Source: Paenilisteria riparia FSL S10-1204 (GTDB lineage: Bacteria; Bacillota; Bacilli; Lactobacillales; Listeriaceae). Taken from it: a stretch of DNA of 64,000 nt. The stretch lies in assembly GCF_000525995.1 (NCBI RefSeq), contig NZ_AODL01000002.1, forward strand, positions 1 to 64,000, in the 5' to 3' direction. The first letter of the stretch is position 1. Each line of letters begins with the position of its first letter. Both the position numbers and the translations under genes were made by a program. Positions 48,001 through 57,329 of the stretch are shown one piece after another. The notes under the pieces were generated by a model. It was not told where the DNA came from and did no database searches. It worked only from the letters and a program-made list of their open reading frames with translations.

Positions 48001-49431
48001 ATGTGGCAAATTCCAAAAACTACTCAATATCCAATCTATCAGCAAATCATCGCCCTAATCGAAACCCACATCCAAGATGGCCAATTACTTCCTGGCGATA
48101 AATTACCACCAGAACGCGAACTCGCAGCAACACTCGGAGTCAATCGCTCTACACTTGTTCGCGCGCTCGACGAACTTAGCGCTCGTGGCATTGTCACCCG
48201 AAAACAGGGAAGTGGCACAAGAATCAGTGAAGACAAATGGGGCGTTTTTACAGGTCGCAAAACCAACTGGCGTCATTATGTCTCACAAGGCGCATTCTTA
48301 CAAGCTACGCCATATCTCGACAAAATTAAGCGGCTCCAAACCGAAGCACCAAAAGACATTATCGACCTAGCATCCGGCGAACTACCCGTAAATCTAATCC
48401 CAAAAATTTCAACACCAGCCCTATCTTGGCAAAGCTTCTTATCCGAAGAAAGCTCAGAAGACATCGCAGGCTACAAACCATTACGCTCCACCATCCAAAA
48501 AATGCTAGCAGATAACTATGACATTCCAACGAAGCTGGATCAACTTTTCATCACATCAGGTGCCCAACAAGCCTTATTTTTAATTACTCAATGTTTATTA
48601 AAGAGCGGAGATGCCATTGCTATTGAAGCCCCATCCTACTTTTACGCATTATCCCTTTTTCAATCGGCAGGACTGCGCATATACGCACTACCAATGGATG
48701 ACGGCGGCGTGAAATTAGCAGAACTCGAGCAACTCTATCGAAAACACCGTATTAAAATGGTGTTTGTAAATCCAACCTTTCAAAACCCAACAAGCCTAAC
48801 AATGAAAACCAAAAGGAGACACGATTTCGTCGCGTTATGTTCCAAAATGCAAGTGCCTATCGTAGAAGACGACCCATATAGCCTTCTTCATTTCGACGAA
48901 AAACAAGAACAACCCGAGTCCCTCAAAAAAATCGACCCAGATAACGTATTATACATCGGCTCCCTATCAAAATTGATGGGTTCAACGACTCGAATTGGTT
49001 GGCTTGTAGGACCAGCAGCCGTCGTGAAAAGACTAGCTGAAGCAAGACAAGAAATGGATTTTGGGCTAAGTATTTTCCCGCAAGTGCTCGCTAATCACGT
49101 GCTCAATAACATCGCCTTTGATTCCCACATCGCGAACTTACGCGAAACATTGGCCAAACGCAAAGACGCACTAATCGCCACTTTACCCAAAGAAGTAACT
49201 TATACGGTTCCCACAGGTGGCTTCCATCTCTGGTGTCGACTCCCAAATGAAAAATGGGAAATGCGCGATTTCGATATTTTCTTACAGCATAAACTCCTAG
49301 TCATGCCCGCATTCCTATTCGGCGTTCATGAAAGCGCCATCCGTCTCACCTTTGCACGACTAAACGAACAAGATGCACCAAAAGTTGGCAAAATCTTGCA
49401 AGACATCATCACCAAGAAAGGACGGTCCTAA
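48001..49431 (+). CDS. pdxR: MocR-type regulator, probable PdxR
   Basis: 476 residues: an N-terminal GntR winged helix (LPPERELAATLGVNRSTLVRALDEL) and a fold-type I aminotransferase domain with the PLP-binding Lys in YIGSLSKLMGSTTRIG. MocR proteins divergent from pdxST sense PLP and activate the operon when PLP is low; PdxR has been characterised in L. monocytogenes. AAAGGAGG before ATG 48001 fixes the start (the frame opens at 47884). Followed three bases later by msrA. Confidence 0.88.
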   Translation: MWQIPKTTQYPIYQQIIALIETHIQDGQLLPGDKLPPERELAATLGVNRSTLVRALDELSARGIVTRKQGSGTRISEDKWGVFTGRKTNWRHYVSQGAFLQATPYLDKIKRLQTEAPKDIIDLASGELPVNLIPKISTPALSWQSFLSEESSEDIAGYKPLRSTIQKMLADNYDIPTKLDQLFITSGAQQALFLITQCLLKSGDAIAIEAPSYFYALSLFQSAGLRIYALPMDDGGVKLAELEQLYRKHRIKMVFVNPTFQNPTSLTMKTKRRHDFVALCSKMQVPIVEDDPYSLLHFDEKQEQPESLKKIDPDNVLYIGSLSKLMGSTTRIGWLVGPAAVVKRLAEARQEMDFGLSIFPQVLANHVLNNIAFDSHIANLRETLAKRKDALIATLPKEVTYTVPTGGFHLWCRLPNEKWEMRDFDIFLQHKLLVMPAFLFGVHESAIRLTFARLNEQDAPKVGKILQDIITKKGRS

Positions 49432-49433
49432 AA

Positions 49434-50261
49434 ATGAAACAAAACCAAGAAGAAGTCCTGAGAGACCTATATAATCTCATTCTCCATCCTGGTACCCGAG
49501 ATTGGGAACGCTCCTTAATGCAAACAGCAAAAACGCAAATTGAGACTGGCGCGAATATCGATACCCAAATCGCAAAACTAGAGGCAGAACTGCGACCACT
49601 TGCACTAAGAAACAACTTGACTCCCGATGTTGCCGATTTTTATTTGAAAATTACGGATAATACTACTGCCGGAAAAACGTTTGATACGTCCAAACACTAT
49701 CAAGAAGATGCGCCGTATCAAGCACGTGCGATATTTGCTGGTGGCTGTTTTTGGTGTATGGTGGAACCGTTTGAAACAAAACCAGGAATTATCGCTGTAT
49801 TGTCAGGGTATACTGGTGGTCATGTGGATTCTCCAACCTATGAACAAGTGCTCGGCGGTTACACTGGGCATGTGGAAGCCGTTGAAATTATTTTCGATAC
49901 TAGGATTTGGAGTTACGAGGCGCTAGCCGAACTATATTGGCAACTAACAGACCCGACAGATGGAGACGGCCAAATGGCTGATCGGGGCAGTAATTATCGT
50001 CCAGTTATCTTCTTCATGAATGAAGAACAACGTGAAATCGCCGAGCGGGAGAAAAAGGAACTAGCCGAATCCGCTAAATACAAGCGCCCCATAGTGACGG
50101 CAATCGAACCAGCCACGACCTTTTGGCTAGCAGAGAACTTCCACCAACAGTTTTACCGAAAAAATCCGAAGCGGTATAAAAAAATGAAGCGCACGCGCCA
50201 GCAACTTTTAGCATTCCAGCGCTTACAAGCAAGGATTCGAGCTTGGTTCAAACGCTCTTGA
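49434..50261 (+). CDS. msrA: Peptide-methionine (S)-S-oxide reductase MsrA with N-terminal extension
   Basis: 275 residues, about 100 longer than a minimal MsrA. The catalytic domain starts near residue 97 with the active-site Cys in AGGCFWCMVEPF and includes GYTGGHVDSPTYEQV. Residues 1-90 (helical, charged, EVLRDLYNLILHPGTRDWERSL) form an extra domain also seen in some Firmicute MsrA proteins; role unknown. A basic C-terminal tail (RRTRQ-type, many K/R) is notable. Three bases after pdxR, so co-transcribed. Confidence 0.9.
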   Translation: MKQNQEEVLRDLYNLILHPGTRDWERSLMQTAKTQIETGANIDTQIAKLEAELRPLALRNNLTPDVADFYLKITDNTTAGKTFDTSKHYQEDAPYQARAIFAGGCFWCMVEPFETKPGIIAVLSGYTGGHVDSPTYEQVLGGYTGHVEAVEIIFDTRIWSYEALAELYWQLTDPTDGDGQMADRGSNYRPVIFFMNEEQREIAEREKKELAESAKYKRPIVTAIEPATTFWLAENFHQQFYRKNPKRYKKMKRTRQQLLAFQRLQARIRAWFKRS

Positions 50262-50262
50262 A

Positions 50263-50297
50263 TAAAAAAGAAGCCATGCGCTAACACAGCTTCTTGC
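50263..50297 (-). terminator. Terminator of the yxeA pair
   Basis: On the minus strand AAGAAGC (50289-50295) pairs with GCTTCTT (50269-50275), followed by six T. Confidence 0.55.
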
Positions 50298-50308
50298 TAC
50301 TTATTCCC

Positions 50309-50652
50309 TTATTTTTCTGCATAATATTGAATCGTTGAGGGTAATTCTTTTACTTGCTTATAGTTAGAAAGAAGCTGGTTATTCGCTACATGGATCTTGA
50401 ATTTTTTTATTTTTTCTCTAATTTATTAGCAGAGTAGAATGTGCGTGTTTCGGCGCTACCATCTTTTTTATAGCATTTCAACGTATATTTATAACCTGAA
50501 AACTGGTTTTTTTGAACTTTTTCCCCGTTTGTGTTGACATGTACAAAATAGGCTTTAGCTGTAGCATCTGAGGGCAGTGCATACTCACAAATAACGCATA
50601 TTGTAATAAGTAGTCCAGCTAGTATAAGTAACAATCCTTTTTTATTCCTCAT
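50309..50652 (-). pseudogene. YxeA/DUF1093 family protein, probably split by a -1 frameshift
   Basis: Starts MRNKKGLLLILAGLL (membrane anchor or signal), then a small beta-barrel sequence YFVHVNTNGEKVQKNQF. The frame stops at NKLEKK (50407), but the next frame continues REKIKKFKIHVANNQLLSNY to EYYAEK-like end at 50309; one missing A near 50416-50420 would join them into about 114 residues, the length of the neighbouring copy. Secreted or membrane-attached; function unknown. Confidence 0.7.
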
Positions 50653-50673
50653 TTCCCTCAACCTTTCGATTTC

Positions 50674-51033
50674 CTAGTTTAACTGTTCAGCGGCTTTCTT
50701 CGGAATGTCCGCTTTTTTAACTTCTTCATAGGAGGTAACGCCCCTATTCTCTTTCCAAAAAACTTCTAAATACGCATCTTTTCGTAAATTTTTCTGTGCG
50801 ATAAATTCCATATCTTTTTCTTTACCATCTTCGCTATATCCTGGAAGATCGTAATTGTAGTCGGTATAAGCTGAACCATCGCTTGCATGCCCGCTCGTTA
50901 TTTTAGGATCTTTGGTTATCTTGACGTAGTATGTATCTGCGCCTAACCGATGGAAATTTATAAAACGTCCAGCTATTAATGCTCCGCCAATAATTACGAT
51001 AATAATAATAAGTGAAATAAATAATTTTTTCAT
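50674..51033 (-). CDS. YxeA family protein (DUF1093)
   Basis: 119 residues: an N-terminal hydrophobic anchor (MKKLFISLIIIIVIIGGALIAG) and an OB-fold-like beta domain (TYYVKITKDPKITSGHASDG, YNYDLPGYSEDGKEK, LEVFWKENRGVTSYEEV). Family function unknown. It heads a two-gene unit with the damaged copy downstream, divergent from the MATE gene. Confidence 0.85.
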   Translation of the reverse strand: MKKLFISLIIIIVIIGGALIAGRFINFHRLGADTYYVKITKDPKITSGHASDGSAYTDYNYDLPGYSEDGKEKDMEFIAQKNLRKDAYLEVFWKENRGVTSYEEVKKADIPKKAAEQLN

Positions 51034-51221
51034 AAGTTGTCAGCTCCTTCATTTGATACTCTTATTATAGCTTGGCTTACAATCTGGTTCCCGCTTCCTA
51101 CCTAACAAAACAGGAGGGGAACCTTACAATTTTGCAATGTTTGCTGTCATGTTGCATTTTGTCTATAAATATGGTTAAATAATATAGTTAGCTAATTAAC
51201 GTTAGGTTAGGAGGCGAAAAA

Positions 51222-52562
51222 ATGAAAGAAATCGATCAACGAATGGAAACAGATTCGGTTGGAAAAGTATTTTTGCGCTATTTAATTCCTTCACTAGTCG
51301 GAATGTTGCTCATGTCGGTGAACATTGTGGCAGACGGGATTTTTGTTGGACATAGGCTCGGTGGAGTGGCACTTGCTGGAATTAATATTGCTGTGCCGGT
51401 ATTTTCGATTTTCACGGCAATCTCGCTTTGGATTGGGATTGGTGGAGCCACGCAGTATTCATTCGCATTAGGTGAGAAGAACATTCCGGAGGCGCAGCGA
51501 ATCTTCACTCGTTCTATTATTATGGTGTTTTTAATTACAATTACATTAGCGAGTATCGCGTTTGTTTTCCGGGTGCCACTTGCCAACGTGCTTGGTGCGA
51601 ATCCGGAAACATTGCCGTACGTGATGGATTATATGACGATTTTATTAATGTTCGGTTTTGCTTTTACAGTAGAAAATATTTTGAGCATTTTCGTGCGGAA
51701 TGATGGGGACCCGAACTTGGCGATGATTGCCCTGATTGTAACGGCAGTCGTGAATGTCATTTTGAACTATTACTTCCTATTTGTTTTGGATTGGGGCGTA
51801 AGCGGTTCAGCAGGAGCGACGATTATGGCGGTGACCGTCGGTATTGGCGTACTTTCCGTCCATTTCTTCAAAAAGAGCAGTCGTCTAAAATTCGTGAAAT
51901 TCCGCTTTACGAAAAAATCAGTCGCAAAAACGTTTTCCATCGGGATGCCGAGTTTCCTATCTGAATTAGGATTATCCGTCTTCACAATGGGTTACAATAT
52001 CGCGATTGCAGCTGTAGCAGGAACCGCTGGTGTCGCGGCGTTCTCTGTCTTAAACTATACACATAGCGTGATTTTGATGCTGTTTTTAGGGATGAGTTCG
52101 GCAATTCAACCCCTTATTAGTTATTATCGCGGAGCAAAAAGACAAGATCGCGAACAAGCAACCATCCGTTTAGCAGTCAAAACGGCGATTGGAACAGGGC
52201 TAGGATTCTTTATTATTGGCTTTTTTGGAGCGAACCATATTGTTCAGATGTTTGGTGATTTCAGTCCAGAGATTGTTAATCTAGCGACAATGGCTGTTCG
52301 GATTTTCTTCGCTGGTTACATCTTCATGGGTTTCAACTTTGTCATGATGACTTATTTCCAAACGAGCAATCGCGTTGGCATGGCAATTTGGATTACAGTG
52401 GCCCGCGAAATGTTATTTATGGTTGCTTTCCTCATTATATTGCCACCGTTCTTCGGAGTAGAGGGTGTTTGGGCATCCATTCCGCTATCAGAAGCAGTAG
52501 TTGCAACGTCTATCGTCATTTATGCACGTCGCAAACATATTTTCACAAAAGGCATTCAGTAA
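51222..52562 (+). CDS. MATE family efflux transporter
   Basis: 446 residues with 12 predicted helices in two similar halves, MepA-like (ETDSVGKVFLRYLIPSLVGMLLMSVNIVADGIFVGHRLGG). Exports cationic or polyaromatic compounds by Na+ or H+ antiport; substrate not predictable. AGGAGG precedes the ATG; the inverted repeat GTTA-GCTAAT-TAAC just upstream could be a repressor site, but no regulator gene is adjacent. Confidence 0.9.
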   Translation: MKEIDQRMETDSVGKVFLRYLIPSLVGMLLMSVNIVADGIFVGHRLGGVALAGINIAVPVFSIFTAISLWIGIGGATQYSFALGEKNIPEAQRIFTRSIIMVFLITITLASIAFVFRVPLANVLGANPETLPYVMDYMTILLMFGFAFTVENILSIFVRNDGDPNLAMIALIVTAVVNVILNYYFLFVLDWGVSGSAGATIMAVTVGIGVLSVHFFKKSSRLKFVKFRFTKKSVAKTFSIGMPSFLSELGLSVFTMGYNIAIAAVAGTAGVAAFSVLNYTHSVILMLFLGMSSAIQPLISYYRGAKRQDREQATIRLAVKTAIGTGLGFFIIGFFGANHIVQMFGDFSPEIVNLATMAVRIFFAGYIFMGFNFVMMTYFQTSNRVGMAIWITVAREMLFMVAFLIILPPFFGVEGVWASIPLSEAVVATSIVIYARRKHIFTKGIQ

Positions 52563-52565
52563 AAA

Positions 52566-52609
52566 ACACCGCTTAGTCAAAAATTTCAGTCTTGGCCAAG
52601 CGGTTTTTT
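52566..52609 (+). terminator. Terminator of the MATE gene
   Basis: ACCGCTT pairs with AAGCGGT around a 20-base loop, ending in six T. Confidence 0.8.
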
Positions 52610-52802
52610 ATAGAGTTTGTGAATTAAAAAAATCCGAAAAAAAAACTTGACACCAAATGTAGTGTTAGCCCACCTTGATATCACAACTTATAGTGAATTT
52701 ATGTAGGTCTATTCACAAGTAAATCTCCCAAAAAAATAAAAAATTTTAATAGAAAAACCTTGCTGTTAAACGCTTTTCAGTAATTGCTAAAAAATTCCCT
52801 AA

Positions 52803-52850
52803 GCACTATATCTTGCATTCACATTCAAAAAGAGATACTATATATAGTAT
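52803..52850 (+). promoter_or_regulatory. Tandem NrdR boxes overlapping the nrdEF promoter
   Basis: Box 1 GCACTATATCTTGCAT (52803-52818) and box 2 ATACTATATATAGTAT (52835-52850) have centres 32 bases apart, three helical turns, as required by NrdR. They overlap a promoter TTGCAT (52813-52818), 17-base spacer, TACTAT (52836-52841). NrdR would repress when dATP is high. A further NrdR-like site, ACACCAAATGTAGTGT, lies at 52650-52665 without an obvious partner. Confidence 0.8.
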
Positions 52851-53000
52851 CGAAAGCCGTTAAAACACGATTTGCTATTTTAACTTTTACAAAGGATTAG
52901 ACTTTTGCAAAAGTTAATTTTTTTGTTCCGAATAGGCTGGTTCGATGGATGAGTGTGGCTAAGTATAACTTGGAATATATGGAAGAAATGGGGATAACAA

Positions 53001-55277
53001 ATGACAACTTACATAGTGAAAGACGGAGGGAATCGCAAACTACCTTTCGACAAAGAACGACTAAACCGATATTTAGATACAATCCATGCAGAATTTCCAA
53101 CTTTAGAAATGGAAGACTACAAACGCAAGATTTTCACATTTATTGAGAAGAAAGAAGACTACGCAGCTGATGAATTAGTGGACTACTTGATTCGTGAAGC
53201 AGAAGCGCGTACCGACATTCATTTACCAGCGTGGGAATTGTTTGCAGCGCGTCTTTATTTGAACAAGTTATATAAGAAAGCGAGTAAGAATCGTTTCTAT
53301 AATGATGATGATAAATACGGTTCGTATGTTGGCTTACAAGAAAGCCTTGGCGAGCGCGGTATTTACTCAGGAAGCATTTTGAAGAATTATTCAAAAGATG
53401 AACTTATCAAAGCCGGTGAAATGATTGAACCAGAAAGAGATAAGTTGTTCACATATAATGGTTTGTACTTGTTAGCAACACGTTATCTAGCAACAGACCA
53501 AGCACGTAACGTCTATGAGTTACCACAAGAACGTTGGTTGACGATTGCGCTATATTTAATGCAAGATGAGCCGAAAGAAAAACGGATGGACTTAGTGCGC
53601 GAAGCATATTGGGCGTTAAGTAATCTTTATATGACGGTTGCAACTCCAACACTAGCAAACGCTGGTAAAGTTGGTGGTCAATTATCCAGTTGCTTTATTG
53701 ATACAGTAGATGATAGTTTGCAAGGTATTTATGATAGCAATACCGATGTAGCACGTGTAAGTAAACATGGTGGTGGCGTTGGCGCTTATCTTGGTTACGT
53801 TCGTTCTTCTGGCGCAGCAATTCGCGGTGTACGCGGTGCAAGTGGTGGTGTCGTTCCGTGGATTAAACAATTGAACAATACGGCAGTTAGTGTCGATCAG
53901 TTAGGCCAACGTAAAGGTGCCATTGCGGTTTACCTAGACGTTTTCCATAAAGATATTGAAGCATTCCTTGATCTTCGTTTAAATAATGGTGACCAACGAC
54001 TGCGTGCTCATGACGTGTTTACAGCCGTTTGTATGCCGGACCTATTCATGGAAACAGTAGAACGTCGTGGTGACTGGTACTTATTTGACCCACACGAAGT
54101 CAAAGAGAAGAAAGGCTGGTATCTACAAGACTTCTACGACGAGCAAAAAGGTGACGGTTCTTTCCGCGAGAAATACGAAGAACTAGTAGCGGACGAAACA
54201 GTTAGCAAGAAAATTGTCAAAGCCATCGATATTATGAAACGCATCATGGTAAGTCAATTAGAAACAGGAAATCCGTTCATGTTCTACCGGGATGAAGTCA
54301 ATCGTATGAACCCGAACAAACATGCCGGCATGGTTTACTCAAGTAATCTATGTACCGAAATCATGCAAAACATGAGCCCGACACGCATGATTCAAGAAAT
54401 GATAAGTGGCGACCAAATCGTTATTACGAAACAAGCTGGAGACTTCGTTGTATGTAACTTATCTTCCGTGAACTTAGGTCGTGCAGTGCTTGCAGAAGAC
54501 CCAGAAACATTGGAACGCCTTATTGCCATTGAAGTTCGCATGTTAGACAATGTTATCGACTTGAACGAACTACCAGTACCGCAAGCAACGATTACTAATA
54601 AGAAATATCGCTCTATCGGTTTGGGTACTTTTGGATGGCATCATCTATTAGCCCTTAAAAATATTGCTTGGGATAGCGAAGAAGCAGAAACATTTGCCGA
54701 TGAGTTATATGAGCAAATCAACTTCCTAACTATTAAAGCAAGTGCCGCATTAGCTAAAGAAAAAGGCGCATATTCCGTATTTAAAGGCAGTGACTGGAAT
54801 ACAGGCGAATATTTCGAACGTCGCGACTACACATCAGAAGCATGGCAAGAACTTGCAGCTGACGTCGCACAAAACGGTATTCGTAACGCCTATCTTGTAG
54901 CAGTGGCACCAAACATGAGTACAGCACAAATCGCAGGCTCAACGGCTTCTATCGATCCAATTTTCAGTCCGTTTTATTATGAAGAGAAGAAAGATTACCG
55001 CCGTCCAGTGATTGCGCCGGACTTATCGCTTAAAACGTATCCGTACTACGGAAAAGGCGCGTATCAAGTCGATCAATTCGCAAGTGTACGTCAAAATGGT
55101 CGCCGTCAACGTCACGTCGATCAATCATTAAGCTTTAACTTCTACGTGCCAAGTGGTATCAAAGCAAGCAAATTGTTAGAACTTCACTTACAAGCATGGA
55201 AAGAGGGCTTGAAAACAACGTATTACGTCCGCTCTAACGATATTGATGTAGAAGAGTGCGAATGGTGTTCAAGCTGA
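53001..55277 (+). CDS. nrdE: Ribonucleoside-diphosphate reductase, alpha subunit
   Basis: 758-residue catalytic subunit that reduces ribonucleotides to deoxyribonucleotides. The N-terminus (YIVKDGGNRKLPFDKERLNRYLD) resembles an ATP-cone. Active-site Cys residues are in GGQLSSCFIDT, SSNLCTEIM and VVCNLSSVNLG; the C-terminal redox pair CEWC accepts electrons from a thioredoxin-like reductant. ATG 53001 has a modest ribosome site. First of four genes with the beta subunit, a flavodoxin and a thioredoxin-like protein. Confidence 0.95.
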   Translation: MTTYIVKDGGNRKLPFDKERLNRYLDTIHAEFPTLEMEDYKRKIFTFIEKKEDYAADELVDYLIREAEARTDIHLPAWELFAARLYLNKLYKKASKNRFYNDDDKYGSYVGLQESLGERGIYSGSILKNYSKDELIKAGEMIEPERDKLFTYNGLYLLATRYLATDQARNVYELPQERWLTIALYLMQDEPKEKRMDLVREAYWALSNLYMTVATPTLANAGKVGGQLSSCFIDTVDDSLQGIYDSNTDVARVSKHGGGVGAYLGYVRSSGAAIRGVRGASGGVVPWIKQLNNTAVSVDQLGQRKGAIAVYLDVFHKDIEAFLDLRLNNGDQRLRAHDVFTAVCMPDLFMETVERRGDWYLFDPHEVKEKKGWYLQDFYDEQKGDGSFREKYEELVADETVSKKIVKAIDIMKRIMVSQLETGNPFMFYRDEVNRMNPNKHAGMVYSSNLCTEIMQNMSPTRMIQEMISGDQIVITKQAGDFVVCNLSSVNLGRAVLAEDPETLERLIAIEVRMLDNVIDLNELPVPQATITNKKYRSIGLGTFGWHHLLALKNIAWDSEEAETFADELYEQINFLTIKASAALAKEKGAYSVFKGSDWNTGEYFERRDYTSEAWQELAADVAQNGIRNAYLVAVAPNMSTAQIAGSTASIDPIFSPFYYEEKKDYRRPVIAPDLSLKTYPYYGKGAYQVDQFASVRQNGRRQRHVDQSLSFNFYVPSGIKASKLLELHLQAWKEGLKTTYYVRSNDIDVEECEWCSS

Positions 55278-55286
55278 TAAACGAAT

Positions 55287-55325
55287 AGCAACAGCGAGCA
55301 AAGCATCTGTCTTTGCTCGTGCTTT
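55287..55325 (+). other. Intercistronic hairpin between nrdE and nrdF
   Basis: GCGAGCAAAG pairs with CTTTGCTCGTGC around a seven-base loop, without a T-run. A processing or mRNA-stability element that could set the alpha/beta ratio. Confidence 0.6.
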
Positions 55326-55358
55326 ACATATGGATATACCTAGGAGGAGGTTTTTTAG

Positions 55359-56408
55359 ATGACGGAACAAAGAGAAGAATTGCACCGTATTAAAATATTA
55401 GAGCCGCTTAGCCCGAATCGTTCAACGGCTATTATAAATGGTGACACGAGTGGGATTTTGAATTGGAATGATATCCCGTATCCATCGTTTTACCGTGCAT
55501 ACAAGGAATTATCGACAAACTATTGGATTCCTGATGAAGTAGATATGAAGGGTGACGCGAAACAATACCCAGAGCTATCTGAAGAAGAGAAATACGCTTT
55601 TGACGCTATTATTGGTTTGCTGGCGACGTTAGATTCTCCGCAAACACGGTTTATTTATAATGTCGCAGAATATATTACAGATCCTGCTGTACACGCAAAT
55701 ACAGCGATTATCGGGCAACAAGAAGTGATTCATAACGAGAGCTATTCCTATGTGCTTGCTTCGATTACGAACTTACAAGAACAGAAACGCATTTTTGAAT
55801 TGGCGCGTACGCATCCGACGATTATTAAGCGTAACGAACCAATTATGGAAGCTTACGACAACTTTATGAACAACAAAACAGGCGAGAACTTAGTAAAAGC
55901 TCTGATTCAGTCATCCATTTTAGAAGGTATTAATTTCTACAGCGGTTTTGCTTATTTCTACAACCTTGTTCGTCAAAATAAAATGACGGGAACAGGTAAA
56001 ATTATTAGTTTTATTAATCGTGATGAATTGGCACATTCGAAGTTCATTTCGGAAGTAATTCGTGCAATTCTTGGTGAAAATCCGGAATTGCAAACCGATG
56101 AACTCGTAGAATATACGCATGAAGCATTCCGCCACGCTGTGGAACTAGAAATTGTTTGGTCAGAAGAAGTATTAAATGGTATCGAAGGGATCGACGTGTC
56201 AGAAATGGTTGATTACGTGAAATACCGTGCCAACAAGATGCTAGGCATGCTAGGAATTCCAGAGCTATATCCAGGTCATAGCGATAATACAATGACATGG
56301 ATTAAAGCTTACGCAGATAATTTTACCGAAACAAAAACGGACTTTTTCGAAATGCGCAATAGTAGTTATAAAAAGACAAACATTGATAACGGTTTTGATG
56401 ACCTATGA
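55359..56408 (+). CDS. nrdF: Ribonucleoside-diphosphate reductase, beta subunit
   Basis: 349-residue radical-generating subunit. Dimetal ligands are recognisable: Asp in ATLDSPQ, Glu and His in QQEVIHNESYSYV, Glu in LEGINFYSGF, and Glu/His in RDELAHSKF. The radical Tyr is four residues after the His (HNESY). GGAGGAGG precedes the ATG. The neighbouring flavodoxin-like gene (NrdI role) points to a class Ib, manganese-capable enzyme. Ends overlapping the flavodoxin start (ATGA). Confidence 0.95.
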   Translation: MTEQREELHRIKILEPLSPNRSTAIINGDTSGILNWNDIPYPSFYRAYKELSTNYWIPDEVDMKGDAKQYPELSEEEKYAFDAIIGLLATLDSPQTRFIYNVAEYITDPAVHANTAIIGQQEVIHNESYSYVLASITNLQEQKRIFELARTHPTIIKRNEPIMEAYDNFMNNKTGENLVKALIQSSILEGINFYSGFAYFYNLVRQNKMTGTGKIISFINRDELAHSKFISEVIRAILGENPELQTDELVEYTHEAFRHAVELEIVWSEEVLNGIEGIDVSEMVDYVKYRANKMLGMLGIPELYPGHSDNTMTWIKAYADNFTETKTDFFEMRNSSYKKTNIDNGFDDL

Positions 56409-56845
56409 AAATCCTCTTGGCGTATGATTCTCTGAGTGGGAACACAAAAATGGTAGCAGATGAGGTAGAGGCGGAACTTAAGAAGGCGCAACATGATGTG
56501 ACTTCCTTTCGCGTTCACCCAGATGCCCAGTATCCACTTGAGACGGACTACGATTTGTTCATTTTAGGGGCATGGACAGCAGATTTAGGTAGGACACCGC
56601 CAGATATGAAGGATTTCATAGCAGAATTAGGAACGAAACCACCACACGTCGCGATTTTTGGGACAGGTGAAACACAATGGAGTATGGCATATTTTTGTGG
56701 GGCAGTGGACCGGATGGCGAAGTATTTCGACTCCCAATATCCGACACTGAAAATCGAACAAATGCCGCATACCGAGCGTGATCACACAGCAATTCAAGAC
56801 TGGGTCGCGCAAATATTGTCCATGAGAGAAGGGGTAGTAAAATGA
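56405..56845 (+). CDS. Flavodoxin, probable NrdI-like partner of the reductase
   Basis: 146 residues. FMN phosphate loop YDSLSGNTKMVADEV, a W-bearing loop (LGAWTADLGRTPPDM) and FGTGETQW. In class Ib systems NrdI supplies the oxidant to assemble the Mn-tyrosyl cofactor; this protein is a classic-looking flavodoxin in the NrdI position, so the role is inferred from context. Overlaps both neighbours by four bases, indicating tight coupling. Confidence 0.85.
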   Translation: MKILLAYDSLSGNTKMVADEVEAELKKAQHDVTSFRVHPDAQYPLETDYDLFILGAWTADLGRTPPDMKDFIAELGTKPPHVAIFGTGETQWSMAYFCGAVDRMAKYFDSQYPTLKIEQMPHTERDHTAIQDWVAQILSMREGVVK

Positions 56846-57171
56846 CAAGTATTGAAATTAAAACAATGGAAGAATTCGAACAACATATAGCAGCAGGAGA
56901 ATTAGTATATGTAGACTACTGGAAAGACAACTGTCCGAACTGCAAAATGCTAGACCTATCATTTCAAGAATTCAAAAATTCATCGATTGCTGATAAAGTA
57001 AAAGTATTGAAAGTAAAACTAGAAGAAGTCGGCGAAAACTTCTTTTTTGACCGCAATGTTCGCCAAACACCAACATTAGTACTATATAAAGGCGGCGAAG
57101 AGGTTTCACGTTTGAACGGGTTTATTCCTCCAGAACATATTGAGGAAGCAGTTGTGGCGCAAGAAGCTTAA
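56842..57171 (+). CDS. Thioredoxin family protein
   Basis: 109 residues with the redox motif CPNC (YVDYWKDNCPNCKMLDLSF) and cis-Pro in RQTPTLVLYKGG. In the nrd operon it is the likely electron donor that recycles the NrdE C-terminal Cys pair, a role played by NrdH elsewhere. Followed by a terminator. Confidence 0.9.
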   Translation: MTSIEIKTMEEFEQHIAAGELVYVDYWKDNCPNCKMLDLSFQEFKNSSIADKVKVLKVKLEEVGENFFFDRNVRQTPTLVLYKGGEEVSRLNGFIPPEHIEEAVVAQEA

Positions 57172-57181
57172 TAGTAAGATA

Positions 57182-57218
57182 AACTAAGAAATCGATAAAT
57201 GGTTTCTTAGTTTTTTTG
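57182..57218 (+). terminator. Terminator of the nrd operon
   Basis: AACTAAGAAA (57182-57191) pairs with TTTCTTAGTT (57203-57212), ending in seven T. Confidence 0.9.
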
Positions 57219-57277
57219 TACTTTCCGCGAGGGTTATTTAGAATTTAAAGTATTTATTTTCCTCATGTTAAAAGTGA

Positions 57278-57286
57278 TGCTATAAT
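57278..57286 (+). promoter_or_regulatory. Extended -10 promoter of the LXG module
   Basis: TGCTATAAT, an extended -10 element 44 bases before the first small gene, after the nrd terminator, so the toxin module is transcribed on its own. Confidence 0.6.
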
Positions 57287-57329
57287 TAAAGTGATTGATA
57301 ATAATCTCAACTAGAAAGGAAGTAAGCGC

